64,000 nucleotides of DNA from CANLBN01 sp034111645. Its GTDB lineage: Bacteria > Pseudomonadota > Gammaproteobacteria > Pseudomonadales > Cellvibrionaceae. The stretch lies in contig JAWUWW010000010.1 in the NCBI GenBank assembly GCA_034111645.1, positions 62,001-126,000 on the forward strand, read 5' to 3'. The translations under genes were made by a program, and so were the position numbers. Below, piece by piece: positions 38,301 through 46,999 of the stretch (its first letter is position 1; each line of letters starts with the position of its first letter). Under the pieces are notes generated by a model. It was not told the origin of the DNA, searched no databases, and saw only the letters and a program-made list of their open reading frames with translations.

Positions 38301-39090
38301 AACTTTTTAACCAGTTGAACAATTTATTTTTAGGGTGAGTAGTTATCATAATGATGGTCGAATTGTCTTTGCCACTTTTTTCATTGGATACATCAATAAT
38401 TACTTGTGTGTTATTTTTTTCAACAGCTTGTTGAATTGTTTTCTCCAAATCCATATGGCTCATAGCATCGTGTACGCCATCAGTGGTTGTTAAAAATATA
38501 TCGCCTGCCATAACTTCACAAGAATCAATACTTACATCTAAAACTTCTCTTACGCCTAGTGCCTGTGTCACGATATTACTGTGAATAGTGGCGTGGAGTT
38601 CTTGCTCTTTTTCAGGAGATTTATTAATCATCTCTTGTAATAACGTATGGTCTTGCGTTAATGGAATTAACAAGCGGTTACGATAAAGATAAAAACGCGA
38701 ATCTCCAACGTGCGCAAAATATACAAAATTTGCATAAAAAAGACCAATAACAACCGTCGTGCCCATACCTTTGTGGCCGCTATTACGAAGACCTGCCTCA
38801 TATATTTTTTTGTTAGTATCTTCAACAATTTTAATAAGTACGTTGTTGATCTCTTTAGGGGTTACTTTATTCTCGAGTGATGATACATAGGCTTTTAAAG
38901 CGTTCATTGAAAGATCAATTGCCATCGCGCTTGCTATCTCACCGGCTTGATGACCGCCCATGCCATCGGCTAAGGCAAAAACATAGTGATCCTTATTGAA
39001 GTCAGCATGGTCTTCATTCAATGATCTAACAAGACCAACATCGGTACTTTTTAAAAATTCTAGGTTATAGCCTAAGGTGAAGTTAACCAT
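38290..39090 (-). CDS. PP2C-type protein Ser/Thr phosphatase
   Basis: The 266-residue protein carries the PP2C metal-site motifs: SLNEDHADF near 23, ALADGMGGHQAGE near 39, GTTVVIGL, AHVGDSRFYLYR near 125, TTTDGVHDAM and a closing GKDNSTIIMI. A bacterial Stp/PppA-like phosphatase removes phosphates from Ser/Thr, here most simply from the adjacent kinase and its targets. Its ATG lies within the last codons of the kinase gene (8-base overlap), so the two are translationally coupled. It is cytoplasmic, with no signal or membrane helix. Confidence 0.92.
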   Translation of the reverse strand: MVNFTLGYNLEFLKSTDVGLVRSLNEDHADFNKDHYVFALADGMGGHQAGEIASAMAIDLSMNALKAYVSSLENKVTPKEINNVLIKIVEDTNKKIYEAGLRNSGHKGMGTTVVIGLFYANFVYFAHVGDSRFYLYRNRLLIPLTQDHTLLQEMINKSPEKEQELHATIHSNIVTQALGVREVLDVSIDSCEVMAGDIFLTTTDGVHDAMSHMDLEKTIQQAVEKNNTQVIIDVSNEKSGKDNSTIIMITTHPKNKLFNWLKSYVK

Positions 39091-41659
39091 TGTCTACCTC
39101 TAGCATTTTTCTGCATTCGATTAGATCTTCTGCCATCATAGTTGCATTAAGATAACGCTCGTCTCGATCTTTAGCCAGTGCATTATGTAGCACTTCGTTA
39201 AATAAATCAGGAAGCTCTGGACGCAATACTAATGGGTCGGGGTAGGGCTCGGTAGTAATCGAATACATAAGACCCGCTAATGAATCGCCGCCAAAAGGTA
39301 GTGTGCCCGTTGTTAATTGAAACGCCATAACGCCCAATGAAAAAATATCGGCACGACCATCAGATTTTTTACCCTGAAATTGTTCAGGCGACATATAGGA
39401 AGGTGTACCTAATACCGTGCCGGTTTTTGTTTTACTCGAGTCGGTCACGCGCGCAATACCAAAATCGGTGAGAACAACTTTTTTCTTGTCACGATTGTAC
39501 ATAATGTTAGCGGGTTTAATATCGCGATGCACAACATTATATTCGTGTGCATAAGCGAGTCCTTTACACACATCAATCAATACATCAAAAGCTTCTTTTA
39601 GGGGTAATAAATTATCTTTCTTCGTAAAAGGTGTTAATTCACCGCCGGGCAAAAACTCCATGGCTATGTAGGCTAGATCGTGTTCATCGCCAGCATCAAA
39701 AACAGTGACAATATTAGGGTGATTTAATCGGCCTGCGGTTTCTGCTTCTCTAAAAAAGCGCTCTTTCACGGATTCAAGTTCATCGGCTTCAAATTCTTGA
39801 CTAAGCGCCATGGTTTTAATCGCAACCACACGATCAATTTTAGGGTCACGCCCTTTATAGACAATGCCCATTGCGCCTTTGCCTAGTTCGGCTGTAATCT
39901 CGTAGCGACCAAGCATGGGGTTTGCTACGTCACCATCGGTAATTGCCATGGTTTGCCCAGGCCCTGAAGTCGAGCTGCCTGCACCCATAATAATGGTGTT
40001 TTCTAACTGCAATGCTTTATTTTTTCGCTCTGCGATATCTTTATAATTTTTATCATATTCAGACATATGAATATAAATAACGGTAGCTTTACTAAATTGG
40101 CGCTTGCGCTCAAAGTCGAGGGCTAAATTATAAAGCACCGGCATCATCGAATCATCGAGAGGACATTTTTTGAATTTCTCGAGTGCAGCATCTAATTGGC
40201 CTTGGCCTTGATACGACAAGCCCAACATTCTATTACCTTCGGCACTTTCTTTATCGGATGACTCTTTAGCGCGCTCTGCATGTAGGTATTGATTCGTTGT
40301 TATTAACAAGTGACCCACTAATAAAAACAAAGCCGCGGGCACTAGTGGCAACCAATATTGATAAGCCGCTAATGTATAGGTCTCGGTAACAATAATAATA
40401 AGTAGCAAACCAAAGCTAACCAAGGCACTGATATTGGCTTTTAATTGCTTGTTAACAAGTAGTAGGTATAAAAAGATAACCAAAAATAAAATATATAATA
40501 AAGTACTCGACCAAGCTGGCGTGATTACATATTCTTCATTTAATAAATTGGATACATTGTGTGCCATAGCAATAATAGGCGCCATGGCTGAATCGATTGG
40601 TGTCGCATGTTGATCACCAATGCCTGCGGCAGTGATACCCACTAAGACCACTTTATTTAAGTATTTAGACGGTGAAATATTGCCCAACAAAACATCAGAA
40701 AAACTATCAATCTCAAAAGGTGAGAGCCCACCCTTACTACCATAGTAAACATTTTTCATACGATAAAAATCGTCGGTGGCAATCTTTAAATTGGCAAGCT
40801 CTACAAGTTTATGCTGATTAAGTTTGATATCGGTAGGCGCTAAGTTAAGTGCTTTAGCCGCAACCTCTAGCGTAAAAGAAGGTAGTAGCTCCCCGTAGTA
40901 ATCTAAAAATAGCGGAGTGCTGCGGATAATACCATCGCTATCACTTAAAACCGCTAAATGCCCCAAGGCACCGGCAGCTTTTGCAATTTTCTTTATCGGT
41001 GGAAATATTTGAGTGGTCGAAATAGGCGATGCACTAAAAGCCAAATCGCTAGTATCAAAAGCGGGTTCAACTACAAACTTTTTAATTTCAGCGCTTAGTG
41101 GCTCGTCGGCAAGGCCTAATTGCCTGCCAAGGCCAATGTGGTAGGGTAAGACAACATTGTTAGCTTTTTCTATTTCGCGCGCTAACAAATCATCTATATC
41201 TAGTTTTTCTCGAATCGATAACAATTCAACAAACACTGCATCTATATCATTAATTATTAACGCTTGTCGCTCGGAGTTTTCTATTTCTTCAGCTGTGCTT
41301 CTTACTTGATGAAGATTAGGCATGCTAAGCAAAGAGTCTACTAAATCAAGTCGGCGATCTTTTTGGGCTTCTAAAAAAAAGATAGGATAGGCAATAACTT
41401 TTGCACCGCCGTCATTGAGTCTATCGATCATTGCGCTGTGATAATCTCGCGACCATGGCCAACGACCGATCTCGGCAATACTTTTTTCATCAATGGCAAT
41501 AATATTTATTTTTTTATTAGCTGTGCCTGAGAAAAACCCCATAGAAAAATCGTACAGCCAGCGCTCGATAAAAAACGACGAGCCTAATTGCGATAATGGT
41601 AGCGTTATGAGCAACGAGAATAAAACGATCAACACGTGAGAGTTTATTTTTTTTGTCAA
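39083..41659 (-). CDS. CHASE2-TPR-Ser/Thr kinase (Hanks type)
   Basis: An 858-residue membrane kinase. Residues about 10-28 form the first membrane helix; 30-370 are a periplasmic CHASE2 sensor (IIAIDEKSIAEIGRWPWSRD near 53). Three helices follow at about 385-455, then TPR-like helices at 475-545. The kinase domain (586-845) is complete: GKGAMG loop 593-598, Lys615 in VAIK, HRDIKPAN 711-718, DFG 732-734, TPSYMSPEQ. The order differs from PknB-type kinases, where the sensor is C-terminal. The start is a TTG without a good ribosome site; a GTG eight codons later is an alternative. It couples to the phosphatase and lies directly downstream of tad genes. Confidence 0.92.
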   Translation of the reverse strand: MTKKINSHVLIVLFSLLITLPLSQLGSSFFIERWLYDFSMGFFSGTANKKINIIAIDEKSIAEIGRWPWSRDYHSAMIDRLNDGGAKVIAYPIFFLEAQKDRRLDLVDSLLSMPNLHQVRSTAEEIENSERQALIINDIDAVFVELLSIREKLDIDDLLAREIEKANNVVLPYHIGLGRQLGLADEPLSAEIKKFVVEPAFDTSDLAFSASPISTTQIFPPIKKIAKAAGALGHLAVLSDSDGIIRSTPLFLDYYGELLPSFTLEVAAKALNLAPTDIKLNQHKLVELANLKIATDDFYRMKNVYYGSKGGLSPFEIDSFSDVLLGNISPSKYLNKVVLVGITAAGIGDQHATPIDSAMAPIIAMAHNVSNLLNEEYVITPAWSSTLLYILFLVIFLYLLLVNKQLKANISALVSFGLLLIIIVTETYTLAAYQYWLPLVPAALFLLVGHLLITTNQYLHAERAKESSDKESAEGNRMLGLSYQGQGQLDAALEKFKKCPLDDSMMPVLYNLALDFERKRQFSKATVIYIHMSEYDKNYKDIAERKNKALQLENTIIMGAGSSTSGPGQTMAITDGDVANPMLGRYEITAELGKGAMGIVYKGRDPKIDRVVAIKTMALSQEFEADELESVKERFFREAETAGRLNHPNIVTVFDAGDEHDLAYIAMEFLPGGELTPFTKKDNLLPLKEAFDVLIDVCKGLAYAHEYNVVHRDIKPANIMYNRDKKKVVLTDFGIARVTDSSKTKTGTVLGTPSYMSPEQFQGKKSDGRADIFSLGVMAFQLTTGTLPFGGDSLAGLMYSITTEPYPDPLVLRPELPDLFNEVLHNALAKDRDERYLNATMMAEDLIECRKMLEVDNG

Positions 41660-41749
41660 TGATATGTTGATAAATTACTCAATTAATTAATAGTTTTGAT
41701 ATTTTTATAGCGTGAATTATTTACGCGGGGCATCTAAAATCAATAATAA

Positions 41750-42511
41750 TTAACTACAATCAGCCGTAAAAGCATAATCTCTAATTGGCGTCTGCATGCG
41801 AATAACTGCTTGCGACACAATAGGTATACGATCATCCTCGTAACAAGCTTTGGTAAACTTACCTAAGGTGGTGGGCACTGTCCAACCTTCGAGAGGATCA
41901 GGATCAGTATCTGCATAGTCTTGCAGCATCAATCTTTTCATGGTGATACCAATAATAGGCGTTATTATTTTTGGGCAATAGGTGACTTTAATTTTTAATA
42001 AGTTAGCATCTTGAATTGAAAGACCATTAGCGTCGGGTGCAGCCGAGCGATAAACAAGATGATCATTTGGAATATAACTTGTATAAGGAAGTGCTTTAGG
42101 CAGAAGTGCACCTGCTTCCGGATCTCTTAGCCAATGACCATTGTCATTAGTTGGGCTGATACGTTGCATACAGACAAACTGGCCTTTATCTACCATCTCT
42201 ATGGCAGCATCTTGTGATGTTTGATAATAGAAAATATCGTAAAAATCCTTATCAGGGGCAGGTGAAGTCTCAAGAGAGGCAAGAACACGTGCCAGCGCAT
42301 AGTTCATTGCTTGTGGTGAGCCATAGTTAAGAGAGCCTGCTCGCGCTGCCTCATAGGCTGCATAATTAAGGACAGTTTTAGCATTGTACATAAAACCAAA
42401 ATGCAGTAATGACAATAAAATAAGCAAGGTCGCAAAAGTGATAATAATCATCTCGACCATGGCTTGCCCTAAATTAAAATAGGGTCGTTTATTCTGACGT
42501 TTGTTTCTCAT
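41750..42511 (-). CDS. TadE/TadF-like pseudopilin
   Basis: The N-terminus has a type IVb prepilin cleavage pattern, Gly15 followed by QAMVE with Glu at +5, and then a hydrophobic helix (about 20-42). The rest is a periplasmic domain of about 210 residues with several Cys. TadE and TadF are minor pseudopilins that are cut by the prepilin peptidase and help pilus assembly. The frame opens at a TTG (42523), but GAGG six bases before the ATG at 42511 fixes the start there. That leaves a 23-base overlap with tadD. Confidence 0.82.
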   Translation of the reverse strand: MRNKRQNKRPYFNLGQAMVEMIIITFATLLILLSLLHFGFMYNAKTVLNYAAYEAARAGSLNYGSPQAMNYALARVLASLETSPAPDKDFYDIFYYQTSQDAAIEMVDKGQFVCMQRISPTNDNGHWLRDPEAGALLPKALPYTSYIPNDHLVYRSAAPDANGLSIQDANLLKIKVTYCPKIITPIIGITMKRLMLQDYADTDPDPLEGWTVPTTLGKFTKACYEDDRIPIVSQAVIRMQTPIRDYAFTADCS

Positions 42512-42956
42512 CAGCAACCTCAAGTAATTTATTTGATATATCTAAAGCTTTATCATAAAGAGGATCATCTTTAGAAATATAGATCAGCATTTGTCGCCAC
42601 GTATTAACGCTTTGCTTTAGCTGAATAACGCCCATATTATGCCAAGCTTTAGATAAGCGTGGGTCAAGTAATAGAGCTTTTTCATAAGCTGTTATGGCCT
42701 CATTATAATTTTCTAGGCGAGTATAGCTATTGCCAATACGAAACCAAATAATAGCATCTGCGCGCACACTTTCACTCAGCTTAAGATATTCAAACAAAGC
42801 AAGTTGATAATTTTTGTCAGCGTAAGCTTGATTAGCTGCTGTATAGGTTGTATTGATGTCCTCAGGGGGTAACTTGGACAAGTTTGTCACGCAGCCGACT
42901 ATTAGCCAACATAATGCTAGTATCGATAAAATTTTATAGATTGATTTGAGATGCAT
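42489..42956 (-). CDS. tadD: TadD-like TPR lipoprotein
   Basis: The lipoprotein signal has its acylated Cys in CWLIVGC (about residue 22). Three TPR units follow: ANQAYADKNYQLALFEYLKL, IWFRIGNSYTRLENYNEAITAYEKAL and AWHNMGVIQLKQ. TadD proteins help secretin and pilus assembly at the outer membrane. The frame opens at a GTG (42968), but the ATG at 42956 gives the better lipoprotein signal. It is tightly coupled to the downstream pseudopilin gene. A gap of about 130 bases separates it from the DUF192 gene. Confidence 0.8.
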   Translation of the reverse strand: MHLKSIYKILSILALCWLIVGCVTNLSKLPPEDINTTYTAANQAYADKNYQLALFEYLKLSESVRADAIIWFRIGNSYTRLENYNEAITAYEKALLLDPRLSKAWHNMGVIQLKQSVNTWRQMLIYISKDDPLYDKALDISNKLLEVADEKQTSE

Positions 42957-43086
42957 TAAATAATTCACAGTTGATGATCAATATTAATAATAAAAATTCT
43001 TCAATTTATAGTTGTTATCGTAAAGCTAAAGGTAATATTTTGTTAACGACTTATATTCATTAACAGTATCAACAATCTTTTTTTGA

Positions 43087-43509
43087 CTATGCATTAACGT
43101 CCAATGTCAGTGTCATATTTTTTTTTAGTTCTAGGCGACTGATTTCTCCGGCAAGTAGTTCTAAAGTATGTTTAGCCTTTAAGCCAAATGACATTCTTTT
43201 GGGTTTTATGTTCTCAACTAGCTTAACAACTTTTAAATGGCGATTAAGATACACAACATCTAAAGAATATGTCATGCCAAAGGTATGGATAGAGTTACAT
43301 TTGTTAATTAGCAAGCCTTGATCTTTCTTTAAGGCTGGTAGTCTTAATAATCCACCGGTACGTTCAAATACATTTTCGGTACTGAAAACAGCCAGCGGTA
43401 TCTTTTTAGCGCTGTTGCTTTTCTCATCAATATCGTCATGAAATTGTTTAACGTTACCCAAACCTTCAATTACACGGCTACAAGAAAAATATCCTTCAAA
43501 GGTTTTCAT
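43087..43509 (-). CDS. DUF192 protein in Tad locus
   Basis: Residues about 48-138 match the DUF192 fold: an ERTGGLLRLPALKKDQGLLI start, then SIHTFGMTYSLDVVYLN with the conserved His-Thr-x-x-Met segment, and a basic middle. The first 45 residues are unlike typical DUF192 and contain no secretion signal, although many DUF192 proteins are secreted. DUF192 genes recur beside tad clusters in various bacteria, but no function is established. It is 10 bases behind tadC and ends about 130 bases before tadD. Confidence 0.8.
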   Translation of the reverse strand: MKTFEGYFSCSRVIEGLGNVKQFHDDIDEKSNSAKKIPLAVFSTENVFERTGGLLRLPALKKDQGLLINKCNSIHTFGMTYSLDVVYLNRHLKVVKLVENIKPKRMSFGLKAKHTLELLAGEISRLELKKNMTLTLDVNA

Positions 43510-43519
43510 TGTCGTCTGC

Positions 43520-44410
43520 TTATATTTCTAATATCTTCATCGCAATAGGAAAGCCCACAATGATAAATGTCACCGGAAAAATAAATACCATTAGCGGAAA
43601 CACTAATTTAACAGGTGCTTCCATGGCGGTTTTTTCTGCACGCTGAAAGCGTTCGTTACGACGTTGCTCGGATTGAATGCGCAATGTCCTTGCCATGCCA
43701 GAGCCTGATTTTTCGGCCTGAATCATTGCATTAACAAAGCTCGTAATATCTTTCATGTCTAGTCGCTCTGCCATGCGCTTAAATGCCTCAGCTCGATTAA
43801 CGCCAGAGCGGAGGTCACGCATAATAATGCTAAACTCTTGGCGTAATGGGCCCTCTGGTCCTTTATTCATTGCTTGTTGTAAAGCCCCCGATAAATTAAG
43901 GCCAGCTTCTACGGCCATGGTGGTAAAGTCTAAATAAATAGGTAGGGCACGAATCACATCTTTTTCGCGTCGCTTACGTTTATCCGATAGCCAAACTAAA
44001 GGAAAGAAAAACCCTGCTAAGGTTGCTAAAATGATAATTAGCGTGCCGTGTTGTTCTGGTTTTAGTGAAAAAATCATCAATAAACTTAATAAAAAACAAA
44101 TTAGTGCCGTTGCAAAACGAAGCGACACAAATTGCTCGGCGGTTAACATAAAGTTAACCCCTGTTTTGTGTAATTTTTTTTCTACCTTGTCAAAATACGC
44201 ATTGCTAAAAACATTTTCGACAATAACCGAAACCAATAATATAAAAGGCCAAATTATCTTTAAGCCTGCTGGCACCTCGTCCATATAGGTACGATCTTCT
44301 TCGGCAACCTCGGGCGCTGCAGTTTGCGTCACATAGGCAAACAGCATCACACATACACCAAACAGAATAATGGCTATAAGATATAAAGTATCCGTTGCTA
44401 AATTAAACAT
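43520..44410 (-). CDS. tadC: Tad pilus inner-membrane protein TadC
   Basis: This 296-residue protein has a membrane helix near the start and two closing helices (VKLVFPLMVFIFPVTFIIVGFP). A T2SSF domain lies between (about 150-270), with DFTTMAVEAGLNLSGALQQ, MRDLRSGVNRAEAFKRMAERL and the QRRNERFQRAEKTAMEAPVK loop. TadC pairs with TadB to form the platform that couples the ATPase to pilin extraction. The ATG overlaps the tadB stop by eight bases. Confidence 0.92.
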   Translation of the reverse strand: MFNLATDTLYLIAIILFGVCVMLFAYVTQTAAPEVAEEDRTYMDEVPAGLKIIWPFILLVSVIVENVFSNAYFDKVEKKLHKTGVNFMLTAEQFVSLRFATALICFLLSLLMIFSLKPEQHGTLIIILATLAGFFFPLVWLSDKRKRREKDVIRALPIYLDFTTMAVEAGLNLSGALQQAMNKGPEGPLRQEFSIIMRDLRSGVNRAEAFKRMAERLDMKDITSFVNAMIQAEKSGSGMARTLRIQSEQRRNERFQRAEKTAMEAPVKLVFPLMVFIFPVTFIIVGFPIAMKILEI

Positions 44411-45284
44411 CGATTGTTGTCACCTTGTTAATAAAAAAGTAACCCAGTACTTCCATCACTATAATAATGCCCAACACGATCCAGCCCGTGGTTGTGGTAA
44501 ATAATTTTTCCATGGCTTCGCGCTCGATGAAAAAAAGTATAAGACCTATCATGAGGGGTAGGCCTGTCATTACAATACCCTGCATTTTACCCTGTGAGGT
44601 AAGTGATTCAATTTTACCTTCCATCGTTGCTTTGCGGCGTAATGTATTGGCCAATGTATTAATAACATCACCTAAATCACCACCCACTTCTCGTGAAATT
44701 TTTAATGCAGAAGTAAACATTATAAAATCAGGGTTAGGGATGCGCCGCTCCATATTACGTAACGACTTTTCAAACTCGACACCAATACGCTGTTCTCTGG
44801 TAAAAAGCATAAACTCTTGTGATAGAGGCGCGGGTTGATTTTTAACAACGGCTTCTAAGGCCATATTAAGGCTGCCGCCCGATGCTAAGTTACCACTAAT
44901 CATAATCAGTGCATCGGGTAATTGCTCTTCGATCATTTTAAGGCGCTTTTTACGCATGCGACGATAAAGTCGAAACGGTAGAATCATTATTATCACTAAA
45001 ACAATGGCAGAGGTAAGTAAGCTGCCAAACATCATATAACTTATTAGCGGAATTATTATAATTGCGATCATGTTGTATAAAAATAGTCGCTTAGTATCAA
45101 CGAATAAAAACATATCGCTTAAGCTTGCCGATGACGTCTCCATAAAGACATCTTCATATTCGCCCCAAAAACGCTCACCTTTTTGCACAACAACCCAAGC
45201 AATAATTGCTACACAAACAAAAATAATGCCAAGTACAATCAAAAATAATGTGCCGGTCCCGAGGTTAAGTAAAGTCTCCATCAT
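44403..45284 (-). CDS. tadB: Tad pilus inner-membrane protein TadB
   Basis: The 293-residue protein starts with a membrane helix (about 9-31), has two more at 68-105, and a T2SSF domain at about 125-255 (LPDALIMISGNLASGGSLNMALEAV, RIPNPDFIMFTSALKISREVGGDL, LANTLRRKATMEGKIESLTSQGKMQ). It ends with two helices. It is one half of the TadBC platform. The start overlaps the tadA stop by four bases. Confidence 0.92.
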   Translation of the reverse strand: MMETLLNLGTGTLFLIVLGIIFVCVAIIAWVVVQKGERFWGEYEDVFMETSSASLSDMFLFVDTKRLFLYNMIAIIIIPLISYMMFGSLLTSAIVLVIIMILPFRLYRRMRKKRLKMIEEQLPDALIMISGNLASGGSLNMALEAVVKNQPAPLSQEFMLFTREQRIGVEFEKSLRNMERRIPNPDFIMFTSALKISREVGGDLGDVINTLANTLRRKATMEGKIESLTSQGKMQGIVMTGLPLMIGLILFFIEREAMEKLFTTTTGWIVLGIIIVMEVLGYFFINKVTTIDV

Positions 45285-46999
45285 GAGAAAATACTCATAT
45301 CAACCTCAATGCCTTGGCTGCGCAGTTTCTCATAAAATTGCGGCACCATACCCGTCGCTTTAAATTCACCCATAACTTTTCCTTGAGTATCAAAACCTGT
45401 TTGATTAAAAACAAAGATATCATTGATTTGAACCGTACCGCCCTCTATTCCTGTTATTTCAGAAATATGAGTTACTTTACGAGAGCCATCGGCTAGTCTG
45501 CTTTGTTGTACAATAATATTAACCGCCGATGCAATTTGTTCGCGAATAGCACGTTGGGGTAAATCCATGCCGGCCATCATCACCATCACCTCAAGACGAG
45601 AGACAACATCACGCGGAGTATTGGCATGCGCCGTTGTTAGCGAGCCATCGTGACCGGTGTTCATTGCCGTTAACATATCAAGTGCCTCAGAACCACGACA
45701 CTCACCTACAACAATACGGTCGGGGCGCATACGTAAACAGTTTTTGACCAACTCGCGAATAGTTACCGCACCTTTACCTTCAAGGTTGGGTGGTCGCGAT
45801 TCAAGCGATACAATATGTGGTTGACCTAATTGCAGCTCGGCAGCATCCTCGATCGTAACAATACGTTCTGATGGTGGAATAAAGTTAGACATTATATTGA
45901 GCAGTGTTGTTTTACCCGAGCCGGTACCGCCAGAGATAATAATATTACAGTGGTTTTCTACCACCATTTTTAATAGCTTACCCATTTTTTCATTAATGGT
46001 GCCAAAGCCTAACAAATCTGACACATCGAGCTTTTTCTTAGAAAATTTACGAATCGTTAAGCAGGGGCCGCGAAGCGCTAATGGCGGAATGATTGCGTTA
46101 ACTCGTGATCCATCGGGTAGACGCGCATCAACCATGGGCGAGCTCTCATCAATGCGTCGACCTAGCGGCGACACAATGCGTTCGATTGCAGACAAAACCG
46201 CAAGATCACTACTAAAAGTAACATCGCTTTTTGATAACTTACCTTTATATTCTACATAGATATCGTCACAGGCATTAACCATAATCTCGGTGACGTCGTC
46301 ATCTGCTAATAATTCTTCTAACGGTCCTAAACCAACCGCTTCGTTAAGTACCTCATTTTTTAAGACAGCAACATCTACATTTTCTGGTATTTCATTTTGC
46401 ATCGATGCAATCACTTCATCGATAATAGTAGATACTTTTTGTCGTAGCGCTTCACCGTCCATACTGGCGACGTCTGTTCTGCGTAAATCCATCAAGCGTA
46501 AAACATCTTGATGGATTCGGTTGCGCCACATAAAAATACGTTGGCGATTAATCTTATCGGTGCGCTCTTCTGGTGTTATCGCCTCTTCAACTGCACCTAT
46601 AAAGGTTTCCATACTCCAATCTTTTTCACCCAGTTTTTCGGGTGCATTGGGGATAGGTTTAGGCTTAGCAGGTGATGCAGGATCGACCTCAGAGATTTCT
46701 TCGCTGCTAGCGGTACCTAGGCGGAAATCATAATTACCAATACTGATTACATCAGAACTTCTTATAGGCCCATAAAAAGGTACCGAATTACCATTAACGG
46801 TAATACCGTTGCCATCACTGACATCCTCTACATATAAGCCCTTATCGGTGAGTTCAATTTTGCAATGTACCGGCGCCACACGCCAACCACGAATAACCAC
46901 TAGATTATCGCGAGATTTACCAATCGTGCATTGCTTTAAAGTACAGCGAATACGATTAACATTTGTGCCTTTATCTGTAATTACAATAACGTCAAACAT
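45281..46999 (-). CDS. tadA: FHA-TadA/CpaF pilus ATPase
   Basis: The C-terminal two thirds are a type II/IV secretion ATPase: GLGPLEELLADDDVTEIMVN near 223, Walker A GGTGSGKT at 357-364, TIEDAAELQL near 386, a Walker B region MRPDRIVVGE near 425 and the GHDGSLTTAHAN His box. Unusually, residues 1-95 form an FHA domain (CTIGKSRDN at 24-32, then VSDGNGITVNG at 60-70). FHA domains read phosphothreonine, but here the key Arg is Lys28 and the usual Ser-Arg-x-x-His is VAPVH, so binding is uncertain. It starts inside the secretin stop (TAATG). No tadZ lies between. Confidence 0.93.
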   Translation of the reverse strand: MFDVIVITDKGTNVNRIRCTLKQCTIGKSRDNLVVIRGWRVAPVHCKIELTDKGLYVEDVSDGNGITVNGNSVPFYGPIRSSDVISIGNYDFRLGTASSEEISEVDPASPAKPKPIPNAPEKLGEKDWSMETFIGAVEEAITPEERTDKINRQRIFMWRNRIHQDVLRLMDLRRTDVASMDGEALRQKVSTIIDEVIASMQNEIPENVDVAVLKNEVLNEAVGLGPLEELLADDDVTEIMVNACDDIYVEYKGKLSKSDVTFSSDLAVLSAIERIVSPLGRRIDESSPMVDARLPDGSRVNAIIPPLALRGPCLTIRKFSKKKLDVSDLLGFGTINEKMGKLLKMVVENHCNIIISGGTGSGKTTLLNIMSNFIPPSERIVTIEDAAELQLGQPHIVSLESRPPNLEGKGAVTIRELVKNCLRMRPDRIVVGECRGSEALDMLTAMNTGHDGSLTTAHANTPRDVVSRLEVMVMMAGMDLPQRAIREQIASAVNIIVQQSRLADGSRKVTHISEITGIEGGTVQINDIFVFNQTGFDTQGKVMGEFKATGMVPQFYEKLRSQGIEVDMSIFS

